In this document: piece by piece, positions 1 through 8,684 of the stretch | Position numbering within the stretch: the first letter of the stretch is position 1 | How the letters are laid out: every line of letters starts with the position of its first letter | Assembly (NCBI RefSeq): GCF_001602095.1 | Contig: NZ_CP014991.1 | Location: 1,240,001 to 1,304,000, forward strand | Direction of reading: 5' to 3' | Source: Helicobacter himalayensis | Lineage (GTDB): Bacteria > Campylobacterota > Campylobacteria > Campylobacterales > Helicobacteraceae | Length of the DNA: 64,000 nt | Program-made: the position numbers and the translations under genes | The notes under the pieces: model-generated | What the model was told of the DNA's origin: nothing | What the model saw: the letters and a program-made list of their open reading frames with translations, nothing else | The model's database searches: none

Positions 1-166
1 CCACACCCAAAAACTCCGCGTGCATTAAAAAGAAAAACGCGCTTAAAGCCACCATACCGCAAGCCAGCGCACTTAGTGCATAAAGCACATTTGCGCTTCT
101 CACCGCGATAAAAAACATCGCACACACAAGCGCACCAAAGAGATAAAAAACGATAGCTTCAAACAT
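1..166 (-). CDS. nuoJ: NADH-quinone oxidoreductase subunit J (partial, 3' end outside window)
   Basis: Only the N-terminal 55 residues or so are present; the gene runs off the left edge. The peptide starts MFEAIVFYLFGALVCAMFF and is strongly hydrophobic, giving most of two membrane helices, which fits the membrane-arm subunit NuoJ of respiratory complex I. It overlaps the end of nuoI by 8 bp, so translation is probably coupled. An AAGGAGAAT-type ribosome site lies just upstream on the minus strand. The identification rests on hydrophobicity and on the position after nuoI, which is standard in nuo operons. Confidence 0.85.
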   Translation of the reverse strand, partial: MFEAIVFYLFGALVCAMFFIAVRSANVLYALSALACGMVALSAFFFLMHAEFLGV

Positions 167-806
167 AAGATTCTCCTTGTGTTGGTTGTGGCTCACTTTG
201 CGGGGTTTGTGCAGATTCTGCGGGAGGAAAAGTCGTATTTTCCACAAGTGGCGTAAAGCCTAAGCACTCATCGCAATCCACGCTCACGCTTCCATAGCCC
301 TCATACTCTTGCTTTGGTGCGCTAGATTCTAACAGGTATTCTTTCACGTTATAATGCGCGCGCGCAAATGAGGCGTTTTCTGTCCGCTCTGTATGCACAA
401 TAGCGAGCTCTGGGCACACCTCCGCGCAAAGTCCGCAATAAATGCAACGACCAAGATTTATGCTGTAATCTATAATGCCTTTGCGCCCATTCTCATCAAT
501 ATTTGTAAGTATGCGTATGCAATTGCTCGTGCAAATTTTTTCACACAATCCACAGCCAATACAACGTTCATTTTCAGATTCTAGCAATCTTTGCAATCTA
601 TGCACAGCACGATAGCGGGGCGAGGTTGGCATAATCTCTAAAGGATATTGAATCGTTACTTTTTTGCCAAAAAATTGCTTTAAGGTAAGCATAAGTCCTT
701 TTAACAAATCAAGCCCAAAAGTGATTTTCACTGCGCGAAAAACGCGTGCCAAAAAGCTTTGTGGCAACTTCGGGTTGTAATCAATATAAAAATATTCTTT
801 TTTCAT
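159..806 (-). CDS. nuoI: NADH-quinone oxidoreductase subunit I (2x[4Fe-4S])
   Basis: The peripheral-arm subunit that carries iron-sulfur clusters N6a and N6b of complex I. Two ferredoxin motifs are visible: CIGCGLCEKICTSNC and, about 40 residues later, CIYCGLCAEVCP. The C-terminal tail is Pro/Gln/Glu-rich, as in Helicobacter homologues. The reading frame is open further upstream, but into nuoH. I prefer the start MKKEYFYIDYN at 806 (or the adjacent ATG at 809), which follows an AAAGG site and lies just after the nuoH stop. It sits between nuoH and nuoJ in the operon and overlaps nuoJ by 8 bp. Confidence 0.95.
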   Translation of the reverse strand: MKKEYFYIDYNPKLPQSFLARVFRAVKITFGLDLLKGLMLTLKQFFGKKVTIQYPLEIMPTSPRYRAVHRLQRLLESENERCIGCGLCEKICTSNCIRILTNIDENGRKGIIDYSINLGRCIYCGLCAEVCPELAIVHTERTENASFARAHYNVKEYLLESSAPKQEYEGYGSVSVDCDECLGFTPLVENTTFPPAESAQTPQSEPQPTQGESYV

Positions 807-817
807 CATTCCTGCCT

Positions 818-1804
818 TTAGAGAAGTAGCACAATGCCTGTGATTAGGATATTTAGCAATGCCAAAGGAAGCATCACTTTCCAACACGCCTTAAAAAGTT
901 GGTCTGGGCGCATATGTGGGAACGTCGCCCTCACCCACATAAATAGAAAGATGAAAAATACCACTTTTAAAAGTATCGCAATGCCTCCGGGGATAAAGCC
1001 CAAATCATTGAATCCACCAAAAAAGATAAGCGCAAACACAAAGCACATCGCAATCATACTCGCATACTCACCGATAAAAAACATACCCCATTTAAGTCCG
1101 CTGTATTCCGTGCAGTAGCCTGCTACAATCTCTGCTTCGTGTTCGAGCAAATCAAAAGGCGTGCGGTTAAGCTCGATAAATGCCGCACAGGCAAAAAGCA
1201 CAAAAGCAAGCGGTTGCTTAAAAACAAGCCATTGACTAAAGCTTCCTTGATAAGCGTTAATATCAATGAGTGAAAGCGAGCCTACAAGCATAAGCGGTGC
1301 GAGCAAGCTAAGTCCCATAATCATCTCAAAGCTAAGAAACTGCAATGCCGCGCGCGCACCGCCTAATAACGCGTATTTGCTATGCGAGCTAAGCCCTGCT
1401 AAAATAGGTGCATAAATCCCGCACGCACTCGCACTTAGCACAAATAAGATTCCCACATTAATATCCGCGATAATTGGGCGGATAGTCATTCCAAAAAGCT
1501 CAAATTCTGGGAAAAATGGAATCGCCGCCATTGCCACAAATGCGCTCACCGCAGCAATTATCGGGGCTATCATAAAAATAAGGCGATTTGCTTTTAGCGG
1601 AATAATATCCTCTTTTGCAAAAAGCTTAATCCCATCAGCCACCACTTGCAAAAGCCCAAAAGGTCCGACATAATGCGGTCCCAAACGACATTGAAAAAAA
1701 CCTAAAATCTTACGCTCTAAATAAGTCCCAAAGCCCGCAAGTGCTGAAAAAATTAATAGCACAATGAGGATTTTAATAAATGTTTCAATAATAAAATAAC
1801 TCAT
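818..1804 (-). CDS. nuoH: NADH-quinone oxidoreductase subunit H
   Basis: Membrane subunit of complex I at the junction with the peripheral arm, forming part of the quinone site. The protein has 328 residues with about eight hydrophobic helices. It shows the family signatures GTYLERKILGFFQCRLGPHYVGPFGLLQ near residue 25 (conserved ERK.LG..Q.R.GP) and ELNRTPFDLLEHEAEIVAGY around residue 210 (conserved NR.PFD.PE.E.ELV.G). Length is normal. The ATG overlaps the end of nuoG by 4 bp, so the two are translationally coupled. Confidence 0.97.
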   Translation of the reverse strand: MSYFIIETFIKILIVLLIFSALAGFGTYLERKILGFFQCRLGPHYVGPFGLLQVVADGIKLFAKEDIIPLKANRLIFMIAPIIAAVSAFVAMAAIPFFPEFELFGMTIRPIIADINVGILFVLSASACGIYAPILAGLSSHSKYALLGGARAALQFLSFEMIMGLSLLAPLMLVGSLSLIDINAYQGSFSQWLVFKQPLAFVLFACAAFIELNRTPFDLLEHEAEIVAGYCTEYSGLKWGMFFIGEYASMIAMCFVFALIFFGGFNDLGFIPGGIAILLKVVFFIFLFMWVRATFPHMRPDQLFKACWKVMLPLALLNILITGIVLLL

Positions 1805-4206
1805 ACATTTCCTTTAGAATCGGGGTTAGATTTTCTCAATTCACACTCCAAATGCACATATAAGCTTCCTTTGAAAATCTCAAGCGCATTTTCTAGCAGT
1901 GGTGAAATAACAAAAAATTCCCCTTCTAAATCATAGTCAATATACGCATTTGCGCTAATTGTAGCACCTTGAGAATCTTTCAAAGTTAAAGGCGCGCCAG
2001 ATTCTATATTGTGAGCATCTGCAAATTCTTTTGATATATAAACGCCAACTTTATTTTGCAAATTTTTGCTTGCACGTGCGGTGATTTCATTAAAATGCGA
2101 GGGCGAGTGGCACAAAAGCGCGTTTGTGGATTCTGTAATTTGTGTGCGGGTGCTAAAATGCAGATGTGAAATTTTTAAGACATTTAAAAATTCCTTTTCT
2201 AAATGTATCCCGCGCGCGGGGCTTCCGTCATTCCTGTAATAATTTGGTAAATCCTGCAAATTACCAACATTTACAAAGCCCGCATTAAGCTCTTTTAAAT
2301 ATGGTGTGTAATCGCTCAAAAACGCGCTATTTTGGGAATCTAGCGCATACGCAATATCACTCAAATCAAAACCATCATAAGGCAGACTCGGGCGCAATGG
2401 CAAAAGATTGAAAGAAAGATTAATCACACTTCCTTCAATCTGTGTGTGCGCTGGCAGGGCAAAATCTGGCGCGTCAAAAGCACTCTTTGCAAAGCCTTTT
2501 GATGCAGATTCTGCAATAGCACCAGAATCTAAAATATCAGAATCTAAAGTGTTAGAATCTAGCACATACTGCGCGCTCACACCCTGCAAACTGCGCGCAC
2601 GCACGCCAACAAGCGCGCTTTGTGGTGTGATTTCCTCGCAGTCATCTAAATGCAAGATTCCAAGCATACCAAGCGCATTGCCAAAAGGCGGAATACAGAG
2701 AATTTCAAAGCCAAATTCCTTGCTTAGCGCACTTAGATTCTGTGCGATTTCTTGCGCATTTGCGTCCTTATACGATTCTTCCCCGACCAAAATCACACCT
2801 TTAATAAAGCGCGTGTTTTCAAAAAGATTCTTATTAAAAAAGCTCGCTTCATTTGGCTCAACTTCCGCACTTTGCTTTAATCGCGCTGCAATTTGCTCCA
2901 AAGTCTCTAAGAGTGCATTTGGCGTGTAAGTCTCAACCAACACATTTCTATGCAAGCGCGTCAAAATCTTTGATTTTATCGGGTGGAAAGAGGCAAACGC
3001 AAAACCTTTATTAAATTTTATCAATTTGTTAATTTTATAGCGCAAAGTGGGCGCGCTAGATTCTAGTCTCACACCGATACTTAACGCACAGCTAGCATTT
3101 TCTAAGGATTGCAAATTCGCAAGCTTTGCACCATTTGTTTGTAAAACCCTTAAAAACGCACCAAAGTCCTGCGCGCTTTTGTTATAAAGCTTCAAGCGAA
3201 AATGCTTTTGTAAAATATGCAAAATTGCTAACTCTTCATTACTACAAGTATCGCCAACAATCACGCCTTGTGCGTTTTTGAAGGCTTGCAAGGCATCTTT
3301 TATATCGCCTTTTTTATGGCTTTGCTCATCATTTGCAAAGCGCCCACTCCCGCATATTGGCTCAAACTCAAAGTCATTGCTAATGCGATAGATTTTTTGC
3401 GTGCCTTTTAAATTATGATGTCGTGACTCCGCGATGATAAGACAGCCCATAGCGCAATGCGTGCAAGTTGTATAGGTTTTGCGAAGTTCCCACGCATTCG
3501 CGCTGTATTTAAAATCACTCACAATAAGCGCGCCCACCGGACACACACTCGCGCATTCAGCGCAATCATAGCAAGGCGTTTGACCCACAAAGCCAATCAC
3601 GCCTTTTTGCTTGCGATTCCACACGCTAAGCGCATCTTTTGGCATTCTCTCTTTCCACAGCGCGCTATCTAGCGGGGTGAAATCCGCCTTTTGCGCTTTT
3701 AAATTTGCCTCGCCTAGATTATCCTTGCAGGTGGTTACGCAACGCTCACACATAATGCAAAGATTTGGGTCATACGCCACTTTTGCCCAAGAATCACGCG
3801 CTTTTGGGGAATCTGCTAGAAAAAACTCTTGCGCGCGGATATCAAATTTAAGCGTGTAGTTTTGCAACTCACACTCGCCACTTTTATCGCACACACCGCA
3901 TTGCAAGGGGTGATTGACATCATAAGCTTGCAAAATCGCCCTGCGCTCATTATTGATTTCATCGGTGTGAGTGAGAATCTGCATACCCTCTTTCACCTTT
4001 GCCGAGCAGGCATACGCGCGCTTGCCATCAACTTCCACCATACAAAGCTTACAGGCAAGCGTTGGTGAGCATTTACTCACATAGCAAATCGCTGGAATCT
4101 CAATCCCCTCACGACGTGATACTTGCAGAATTGTCTCATTCTCAGCGCAGGTAATCTCCTTGCCGTCAATGTGGATTCTAAGCTTTTGTGTTGTTTGCTC
4201 TTGCAT
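1801..4206 (-). CDS. nuoG: NADH-quinone oxidoreductase subunit G (Fe-S/molybdopterin-like)
   Basis: Large Fe-S subunit of complex I, 801 residues. The N-terminal [2Fe-2S] domain has CYVSKC, then CKLCMVEVDGKRAYAC, followed by a His/Cys cluster (HPLQCGVCDKSGECELQ). Ferredoxin-like motifs CIMCERCVTTC and CAECASVCPVGA follow, then CTHCAMGC at the start of the molybdopterin-like region. The C-terminal half is divergent. It contains a low-complexity stretch around residues 543-562 with repeated LDS (from AGAATCT heptamers). An AAGG ribosome site lies 6 nt before the ATG. The next gene upstream is the NuoF-position protein. Confidence 0.95.
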   Translation of the reverse strand: MQEQTTQKLRIHIDGKEITCAENETILQVSRREGIEIPAICYVSKCSPTLACKLCMVEVDGKRAYACSAKVKEGMQILTHTDEINNERRAILQAYDVNHPLQCGVCDKSGECELQNYTLKFDIRAQEFFLADSPKARDSWAKVAYDPNLCIMCERCVTTCKDNLGEANLKAQKADFTPLDSALWKERMPKDALSVWNRKQKGVIGFVGQTPCYDCAECASVCPVGALIVSDFKYSANAWELRKTYTTCTHCAMGCLIIAESRHHNLKGTQKIYRISNDFEFEPICGSGRFANDEQSHKKGDIKDALQAFKNAQGVIVGDTCSNEELAILHILQKHFRLKLYNKSAQDFGAFLRVLQTNGAKLANLQSLENASCALSIGVRLESSAPTLRYKINKLIKFNKGFAFASFHPIKSKILTRLHRNVLVETYTPNALLETLEQIAARLKQSAEVEPNEASFFNKNLFENTRFIKGVILVGEESYKDANAQEIAQNLSALSKEFGFEILCIPPFGNALGMLGILHLDDCEEITPQSALVGVRARSLQGVSAQYVLDSNTLDSDILDSGAIAESASKGFAKSAFDAPDFALPAHTQIEGSVINLSFNLLPLRPSLPYDGFDLSDIAYALDSQNSAFLSDYTPYLKELNAGFVNVGNLQDLPNYYRNDGSPARGIHLEKEFLNVLKISHLHFSTRTQITESTNALLCHSPSHFNEITARASKNLQNKVGVYISKEFADAHNIESGAPLTLKDSQGATISANAYIDYDLEGEFFVISPLLENALEIFKGSLYVHLECELRKSNPDSKGNV

Positions 4207-4214
4207 TGTGCGCC

Positions 4215-5012
4215 TTATGTTAGTTTGGTAAGTGAGAGAATCTTTTTATACGGATAGCCCAAAAGCTGGGGTGTGCCAAGCAGGGCGATTGTGCCTTTAA
4301 GATTTTCTTTAAAAATAATTTTTAGCTTTGTATCTTTTGCGTCCTCTAGGCACAAATTGATTTTATTGTTATTTTGGATTTTATACATCATACTAAAACT
4401 GCGCGGGGCGTAGAGTTTGTCCGCTTCAAAAATATCAGTGCTAAGATACACAAATGCGCCATTGTTTTCTGGGAGAGAATATAACGCGTTAAAATCAAGC
4501 AAAAGCTCGCTAGAAAGCGTATTTGCACTAAATTCTTTGCTTAAATCCTGCATATAAAACACCACCTTGCGCTTTTTAGCAATAAACCCTAGCAAATGCG
4601 CGATAAACTCACTCTGTGCGTGCAAATACAAATCGCGCCCAAGCAAAATCGCAAGAGGCGTATCATCACTATCTGCATAGCGGTTTAAAAACTCGATTTC
4701 CTCCTCGGCAATGTTGCTTTCACTCGCCAAATAACCAATATCAAGATTCCTAAATGCAACAGGCAAAAGGTCTTGCGCTAAAAGCGCCACACATAAGAGC
4801 GCGCTCACACCGTATTCCGTGCCTATCTCATAGCGAAAATTTTGCATATTGCAAAAAAGTGGGTGCAACACAATGCCATCTTCTTTGAGAATCTCACTTG
4901 CAAGCGGTGCGAAAAGTCCAAAGCTAAGAGCGCGCGTATATTTTTCACGGCTAAAATTATCTAGTGGCATAACATTAGCATTTTGCGCAATCAATGAAAG
5001 AAAGTTATTCAT
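4215..5012 (-). CDS. Helicobacter/Campylobacter-type NuoF-position protein
   Basis: A 265-residue protein in the position held by nuoF in other bacteria. It has no FMN/NADH-binding GxGxxGRGGAGFP motif and no 4Fe-4S cysteine cluster, so it is not a canonical NuoF. Its placement between the NuoE-position gene and nuoG matches H. pylori HP1265. In that lineage complex I is thought to take electrons from reduced flavodoxin or ferredoxin rather than NADH. The start overlaps the preceding gene by 4 bp. Family assignment is by synteny and the missing motifs; the exact role is unknown. Confidence 0.8.
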   Translation of the reverse strand: MNNFLSLIAQNANVMPLDNFSREKYTRALSFGLFAPLASEILKEDGIVLHPLFCNMQNFRYEIGTEYGVSALLCVALLAQDLLPVAFRNLDIGYLASESNIAEEEIEFLNRYADSDDTPLAILLGRDLYLHAQSEFIAHLLGFIAKKRKVVFYMQDLSKEFSANTLSSELLLDFNALYSLPENNGAFVYLSTDIFEADKLYAPRSFSMMYKIQNNNKINLCLEDAKDTKLKIIFKENLKGTIALLGTPQLLGYPYKKILSLTKLT

Positions 5013-5281
5013 TTTACCACCTCACAGGATTGCGCATTTTGTATTAAGCTTACATTTTGCACCTTTCGCACAATCAAAGTCCAATCCCTTTCATTAAAAC
5101 GGATTGAGTTTAGAATCTGCGCACCACACTCCTGCGCGCTTAGACTTGCTTTGTGCGTGTTTTCAAACACATCTACTTCAAAGAGGAAAAAGCTCACCTC
5201 GCCAATCTCGCTTTGGGCAAGCAACTCTTGCAAGCGCGGTAAAAAGTCATTATGCAAATGGCGCAAATCAAATCGCTTCAT
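5009..5281 (-). CDS. Helicobacter/Campylobacter-type NuoE-position protein
   Basis: A 90-residue protein beginning MKRFDLRHLHNDFLPRL, between nuoD and the NuoF-position gene. Canonical NuoE is about 160 residues and has four cysteines for a [2Fe-2S] cluster. Here only two scattered cysteines are seen, so the cluster is absent. Position and size match H. pylori HP1264. A GGAGA ribosome site lies 5 nt before the ATG. It overlaps the next gene by 4 bp, so the pair is probably made together. Molecular role unknown; probably an adaptor for the alternative electron donor. Confidence 0.8.
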   Translation of the reverse strand: MKRFDLRHLHNDFLPRLQELLAQSEIGEVSFFLFEVDVFENTHKASLSAQECGAQILNSIRFNERDWTLIVRKVQNVSLIQNAQSCEVVK

Positions 5282-5291
5282 TTTATCTCCC

Positions 5292-6521
5292 CTATCTATC
5301 TACTTCGCCAAAAATCATATTCAAACTCCCAATAATCGTCACCACATCAGCCAAATAATGCCCCACAAGCAAATCCTGCAAAACTCCCGTGTGATAAAAA
5401 CACGGAGCGCGCACTTTCAACCTATACGGATAAGGCGCACCTTGAGAGTTGATAAAAAAGCCAAGCTCACCACGTGGAGATTCTGTGGGGACATAAACTT
5501 CGCCAATAGGTGGGCGCATACCTTGCGTGATAAGCACAAAATGCTGCATAAGCGAGTAATTTTTACTCATAATATCTTCTTTTGGGGCGGAAATATAGCG
5601 CGCATCTTGCGCCATTATGGTTGCTTTGCTTGATTTATAAATTTCAATTGCCCCTCTTATGAGCTTTGCAGATTCTCTAATTTCTTCCATATAAAGACGA
5701 TAGCGCGCGTAGCAATCCTTAGAATCTGCCATCGGCACACGAAAATCTAGCTTATCATAAATCCCATAAGGCTCACTTTTCCTAATATCCACTTCTACGC
5801 CGCTTCCGCGCGCCACAATGCCACTTAAACCCCAAGCTTTCACAAGATTTTCATCAATCACGCCGACATTCTCCAACCTCGCGCGCCAGATTCTGTTATT
5901 ATCAAGCAAGCCCTCGATAAGCTCAATTGTCTTTGGCATAGAATCTAGAAAATGCAACATTTTAGGAATAAAATCTTTTGGCAAATCAAGTGGCACACCG
6001 CCGATTCTCATCGCATTATGCGTAAGTCTCGCACCGCAATAATCCTCCATCAAATCAAGCCCATATTCACGCTCTTTAAACGCATACAAAAAGATAGAAA
6101 GTGCGCCAACATCCATTCCATGCACGCCGATAAAAAAGATATGCGAGATAATGCGTGAAAGCTCAAGCAAAATTATGCGTATAGCCTCCGCACGCAGTGG
6201 CACTTCAACGCCAATGAGCCTCTCTACACTAAGTGCAAAGGCGTAGTTATTATTCACTGCTGCGATATAATCAAGCCTATCAGTTGTGGGCATAAATTCA
6301 TTATAAATCATATTTTCCGCAAGCTTCTCCACGCCCCTATGTAAATAACCAATATCAGGCGTGGCTTTTACTACGCGCTCATTATCAAGCTCTAAAATAA
6401 GGCGCAATTGCCCGTGCGCGCTGGGGTGCTGGGGACCAAAATTGACAATAAGTTGAGAATCTTCCCTTTCAAAAAAGATATTCTCAAAGCTGGGATTAAG
6501 CCGTGTATAAACTTGAGCCAT
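5292..6521 (-). CDS. nuoD: NADH-quinone oxidoreductase subunit D (49 kDa)
   Basis: Quinone-site subunit of the complex I hydrophilic arm, 409 residues. The N-terminus has the typical [15 protein letters not shown], then [12 protein letters not shown] with the conserved His, and later [19 protein letters not shown] and a C-terminus ending in GEVDR (usual family ending DPVFGEVDR; here ...IFGEVDR). It is expressed as a separate subunit, not fused to NuoC as in enterobacteria. Two nucleotides separate it from nuoC. Confidence 0.97.
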   Translation of the reverse strand: MAQVYTRLNPSFENIFFEREDSQLIVNFGPQHPSAHGQLRLILELDNERVVKATPDIGYLHRGVEKLAENMIYNEFMPTTDRLDYIAAVNNNYAFALSVERLIGVEVPLRAEAIRIILLELSRIISHIFFIGVHGMDVGALSIFLYAFKEREYGLDLMEDYCGARLTHNAMRIGGVPLDLPKDFIPKMLHFLDSMPKTIELIEGLLDNNRIWRARLENVGVIDENLVKAWGLSGIVARGSGVEVDIRKSEPYGIYDKLDFRVPMADSKDCYARYRLYMEEIRESAKLIRGAIEIYKSSKATIMAQDARYISAPKEDIMSKNYSLMQHFVLITQGMRPPIGEVYVPTESPRGELGFFINSQGAPYPYRLKVRAPCFYHTGVLQDLLVGHYLADVVTIIGSLNMIFGEVDR

Positions 6522-6523
6522 AT

Positions 6524-7330
6524 TTAACGCCTTTTATCCAAATGTTTTGGTGTCTTAGAGAAATTTTTCAAAAATAGCGGGCGGGAAGATTCTTGATATG
6601 GGAATCTATGTAGATTCTCATTTTGCAAATCGCTTATTGTTTGAATGCCTTGCGCGCTAGATTCTAAGCCAATTTGCTCGAAATTGAGCGTATCGCCCCT
6701 ATCAATGCGCGCGCTATCTCTCTGTTCTGCCCCGATAATCTCGCGATATTGCCTGCCAAAGATTCTATCCACTTCATACCACGCGGCATTTTCATCGCCT
6801 TTGAGCGGATAGGATTTTTGCAATGGGTAACCCACCCAATCCTCTGGCATTAAGATTCTACGCAAATCCTTATGTCCATTAAAAACAATCCCAAACATAT
6901 CATAGCACTCGCGTTCCGCCCAATCTGCGCTACGATATAGGTTAAAAAGCGAATCTATGCTTGCACCACTTTTAAGCGTTGTTTTAATTTTCAAGCGTGA
7001 GATTTTACGCCCATTATTTTCATAACGCAATGTAAGATAAAATAGCTCAAACTCCCCACGTGAAGCCAAAAAGTCGATAGCACTCATTTCTGTAAGCACT
7101 TCAAAGCCAAGATTTTTTAACCGCGTAAAAAGCTCTAAAATATCTTGGGAATCCACCCACAAAGTATCAAGCCCCGCTTCATTATAAGAATCTTTTACAA
7201 GCCCACCTAGCTCTTTTAGCAATTCCTTTTGGCGCAATTCCTCGTGTGGCAAGCTTTGAGCGACATCAAAGCGGTTGGTGTAATACGCGCTTTTTTGCTT
7301 GTTTTGAGAATCAAAGTTGTTTTTTATCAT
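6524..7330 (-). CDS. nuoC: NADH-quinone oxidoreductase subunit C (30 kDa)
   Basis: Complex I 30-kDa subunit, 268 residues. The core signature is [20 protein letters not shown] followed by [20 protein letters not shown] (family ERE.yDmfGi.f.gHpdLrRiL.p.dw.g.PLrKdyP). A C-terminal extension of about 70 residues with SSAQ and SSRP segments goes beyond the core domain. The ATG is preceded by AGAGGAAAAGG. It lies between nuoB and nuoD in normal order. Confidence 0.95.
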   Translation of the reverse strand: MIKNNFDSQNKQKSAYYTNRFDVAQSLPHEELRQKELLKELGGLVKDSYNEAGLDTLWVDSQDILELFTRLKNLGFEVLTEMSAIDFLASRGEFELFYLTLRYENNGRKISRLKIKTTLKSGASIDSLFNLYRSADWAERECYDMFGIVFNGHKDLRRILMPEDWVGYPLQKSYPLKGDENAAWYEVDRIFGRQYREIIGAEQRDSARIDRGDTLNFEQIGLESSAQGIQTISDLQNENLHRFPYQESSRPLFLKNFSKTPKHLDKRR

Positions 7331-7357
7331 CGCCTTTTCCTCTTTTTGTTTGGATTC

Positions 7358-7864
7358 TCACACTATGCGTGAGACTTTGCGCGCGTAGGCTGGCTTTGAG
7401 CGGATATATTGCTGCAAAAGCAAAACGGCATATTGCAATGTCTCTGGACGCGGCGCACAGCCGGGCAGGTAAATATCTACGGGGATAATCCTATCCACTC
7501 CCTGCACGGTTGCATAGGTATTAAACATACCGCCGGTGTTCGCACAGCTCCCCATAGAAATAACCCACCTAGGTTCTGGCATTTGGTCATAAAGTCGGCG
7601 CACAAATTCCGCGTGCTTTTTAGTAACCGTGCCTGCGATAATCATCAAATCACTCTGCCGCGGTGAGGCGCGAAAAATCGTCCCAAATCTATCCAAATCA
7701 TATCTCGCACCACCTGCTGCCATCATCTCAATCGCACAGCACGCCAAACCATAAGTCATACCCCACAACGAGTTGCTCCGCCCCCAATTGAGAATCTTAT
7801 CCACCGTGGTGAGCACAAGTGGTAAGCCACTATTTTGCAAATAATTTATTTTGTGTTCTGCCAT
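7358..7864 (-). CDS. nuoB: NADH-quinone oxidoreductase subunit B (N2 cluster)
   Basis: Carries the terminal [4Fe-4S] cluster N2 that reduces quinone. The protein has [18 protein letters not shown] with the CC pair, then [12 protein letters not shown] and [13 protein letters not shown], giving the four family cysteines. An upstream GTG would lengthen it by seven residues. I chose the ATG at 7864 because an AAGGAG site lies 8 nt before it. It overlaps the end of nuoA by 19 bp. The 168 residues are normal for the family. Confidence 0.96.
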   Translation of the reverse strand: MAEHKINYLQNSGLPLVLTTVDKILNWGRSNSLWGMTYGLACCAIEMMAAGGARYDLDRFGTIFRASPRQSDLMIIAGTVTKKHAEFVRRLYDQMPEPRWVISMGSCANTGGMFNTYATVQGVDRIIPVDIYLPGCAPRPETLQYAVLLLQQYIRSKPAYARKVSRIV

Positions 7865-8250
7865 TTGAGCGCTCCTTTTTTCCACGCATATACAAAGCCA
7901 AGCACAAGCAATGCGACAAAGCTTAGCATTTCAAACGCGATAAATCCCCCAAGCCCTAAAGATTTAAACAGCTTAAAATCAATCGCCCACGGAATCATAA
8001 AAATCACTTCAATATCAAACAAAATAAACAACAGCGCGAGGAGAAAAAAATGCGCTGAAATTGTGTTTTTCTGCATATTTGGTAACACACCACTTTCATA
8101 AGGGGAAAGCTTGAGCTTTTCCCTGTCTTTTTTAGCAAGTGCGCGCGAAATAATCCTCTGTAAATACAACGTCCCGCTAAACGCCACAACAGCTACAATC
8201 AGTAACAGCAACACCCCAAGATATGGATAAGCAAAGGTTGAATGAGTCAT
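7846..8250 (-). CDS. nuoA: NADH-quinone oxidoreductase subunit A
   Basis: Small membrane subunit of complex I with three hydrophobic helices, about 134 residues. The motif [11 protein letters not shown] (family K..PYE.G) and the segment [21 protein letters not shown] (family FdvE..fl.PwA) are diagnostic. The frame is open further upstream, but I chose [12 protein letters not shown] at 8250. An AAGG site precedes it, and the probable promoter -10 box lies only about 63 bp upstream. First gene of the operon. Confidence 0.95.
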   Translation of the reverse strand: MTHSTFAYPYLGVLLLLIVAVVAFSGTLYLQRIISRALAKKDREKLKLSPYESGVLPNMQKNTISAHFFLLALLFILFDIEVIFMIPWAIDFKLFKSLGLGGFIAFEMLSFVALLVLGFVYAWKKGALKWQNTK

Positions 8251-8684
8251 TTCACAAGCCTTATTAAATGAATTTGCACCCACAAAACATCGTGCGCACA
8301 AAAAAAAGTGCAATTATAACCCTCAAAGAATTAGAATAGGTTTAGATTCCAAAAAATCACACAAACAAAATATCTTAAGTAAAATGTGCCAAAAAATCCA
8401 AGAAAATAACAAAAAATATGAAAAAATCCCCATCTTGTTTGGTGATTTCACCAAAAGTAACATTTTTACATTATCTTTATAATTTTGATTTTCTTTCGCA
8501 TTTTAGGGAAGTTGAAGCAAAAAATTATTTCATAATTTAATAAGATTCCAATGAAATTCATCATTTGCTTCATAAAAATTGCATTTTTAGTTGGAATTTA
8601 AGAAAAAACTAAAAAAACAAAAACTAAACTTCTGTTCGATTATTTTTAATAATCATTACTAACTTAATTTATAAAGGAACAAAA
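8251..8684. promoter_or_regulatory. Divergent control region between nuo operon and TonB receptor
   Basis: This 434-bp AT-rich stretch has no gene. On the minus strand TATAAT at 8313-8318 is a good -10 box for nuo and would give a short leader to nuoA. On the plus strand TATAAT at 8478-8483 could serve the receptor gene. A perfect palindrome, TTTGGTGA-TT-TCACCAAA, lies at 8438-8455 between the two. Close to the receptor start, AATAATCATTA at 8649-8659 resembles the right half of the Fur box. A GGAAC ribosome site precedes the receptor ATG. Promoter calls are by eye. Confidence 0.5.
8643..8661 (+). promoter_or_regulatory. Possible Fur box upstream of TonB-dependent receptor
   Basis: The sequence TTTTTAATAATCATTACTA has a right half, AATAATCATTA, that differs at one base from the enteric consensus half GATAATCATTA. 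The left half is poor. The site is 25 bp before the start codon of a siderophore-type receptor, where iron repression would be expected. AT-rich Helicobacter DNA yields such matches by chance, so this is tentative. Confidence 0.35.

Noticed and set aside
2408-2929. 173-codon open frame opposite nuoG
   Set aside because: Antisense to a conserved gene, Ser/Ala/Lys-rich translation, no ribosome site.
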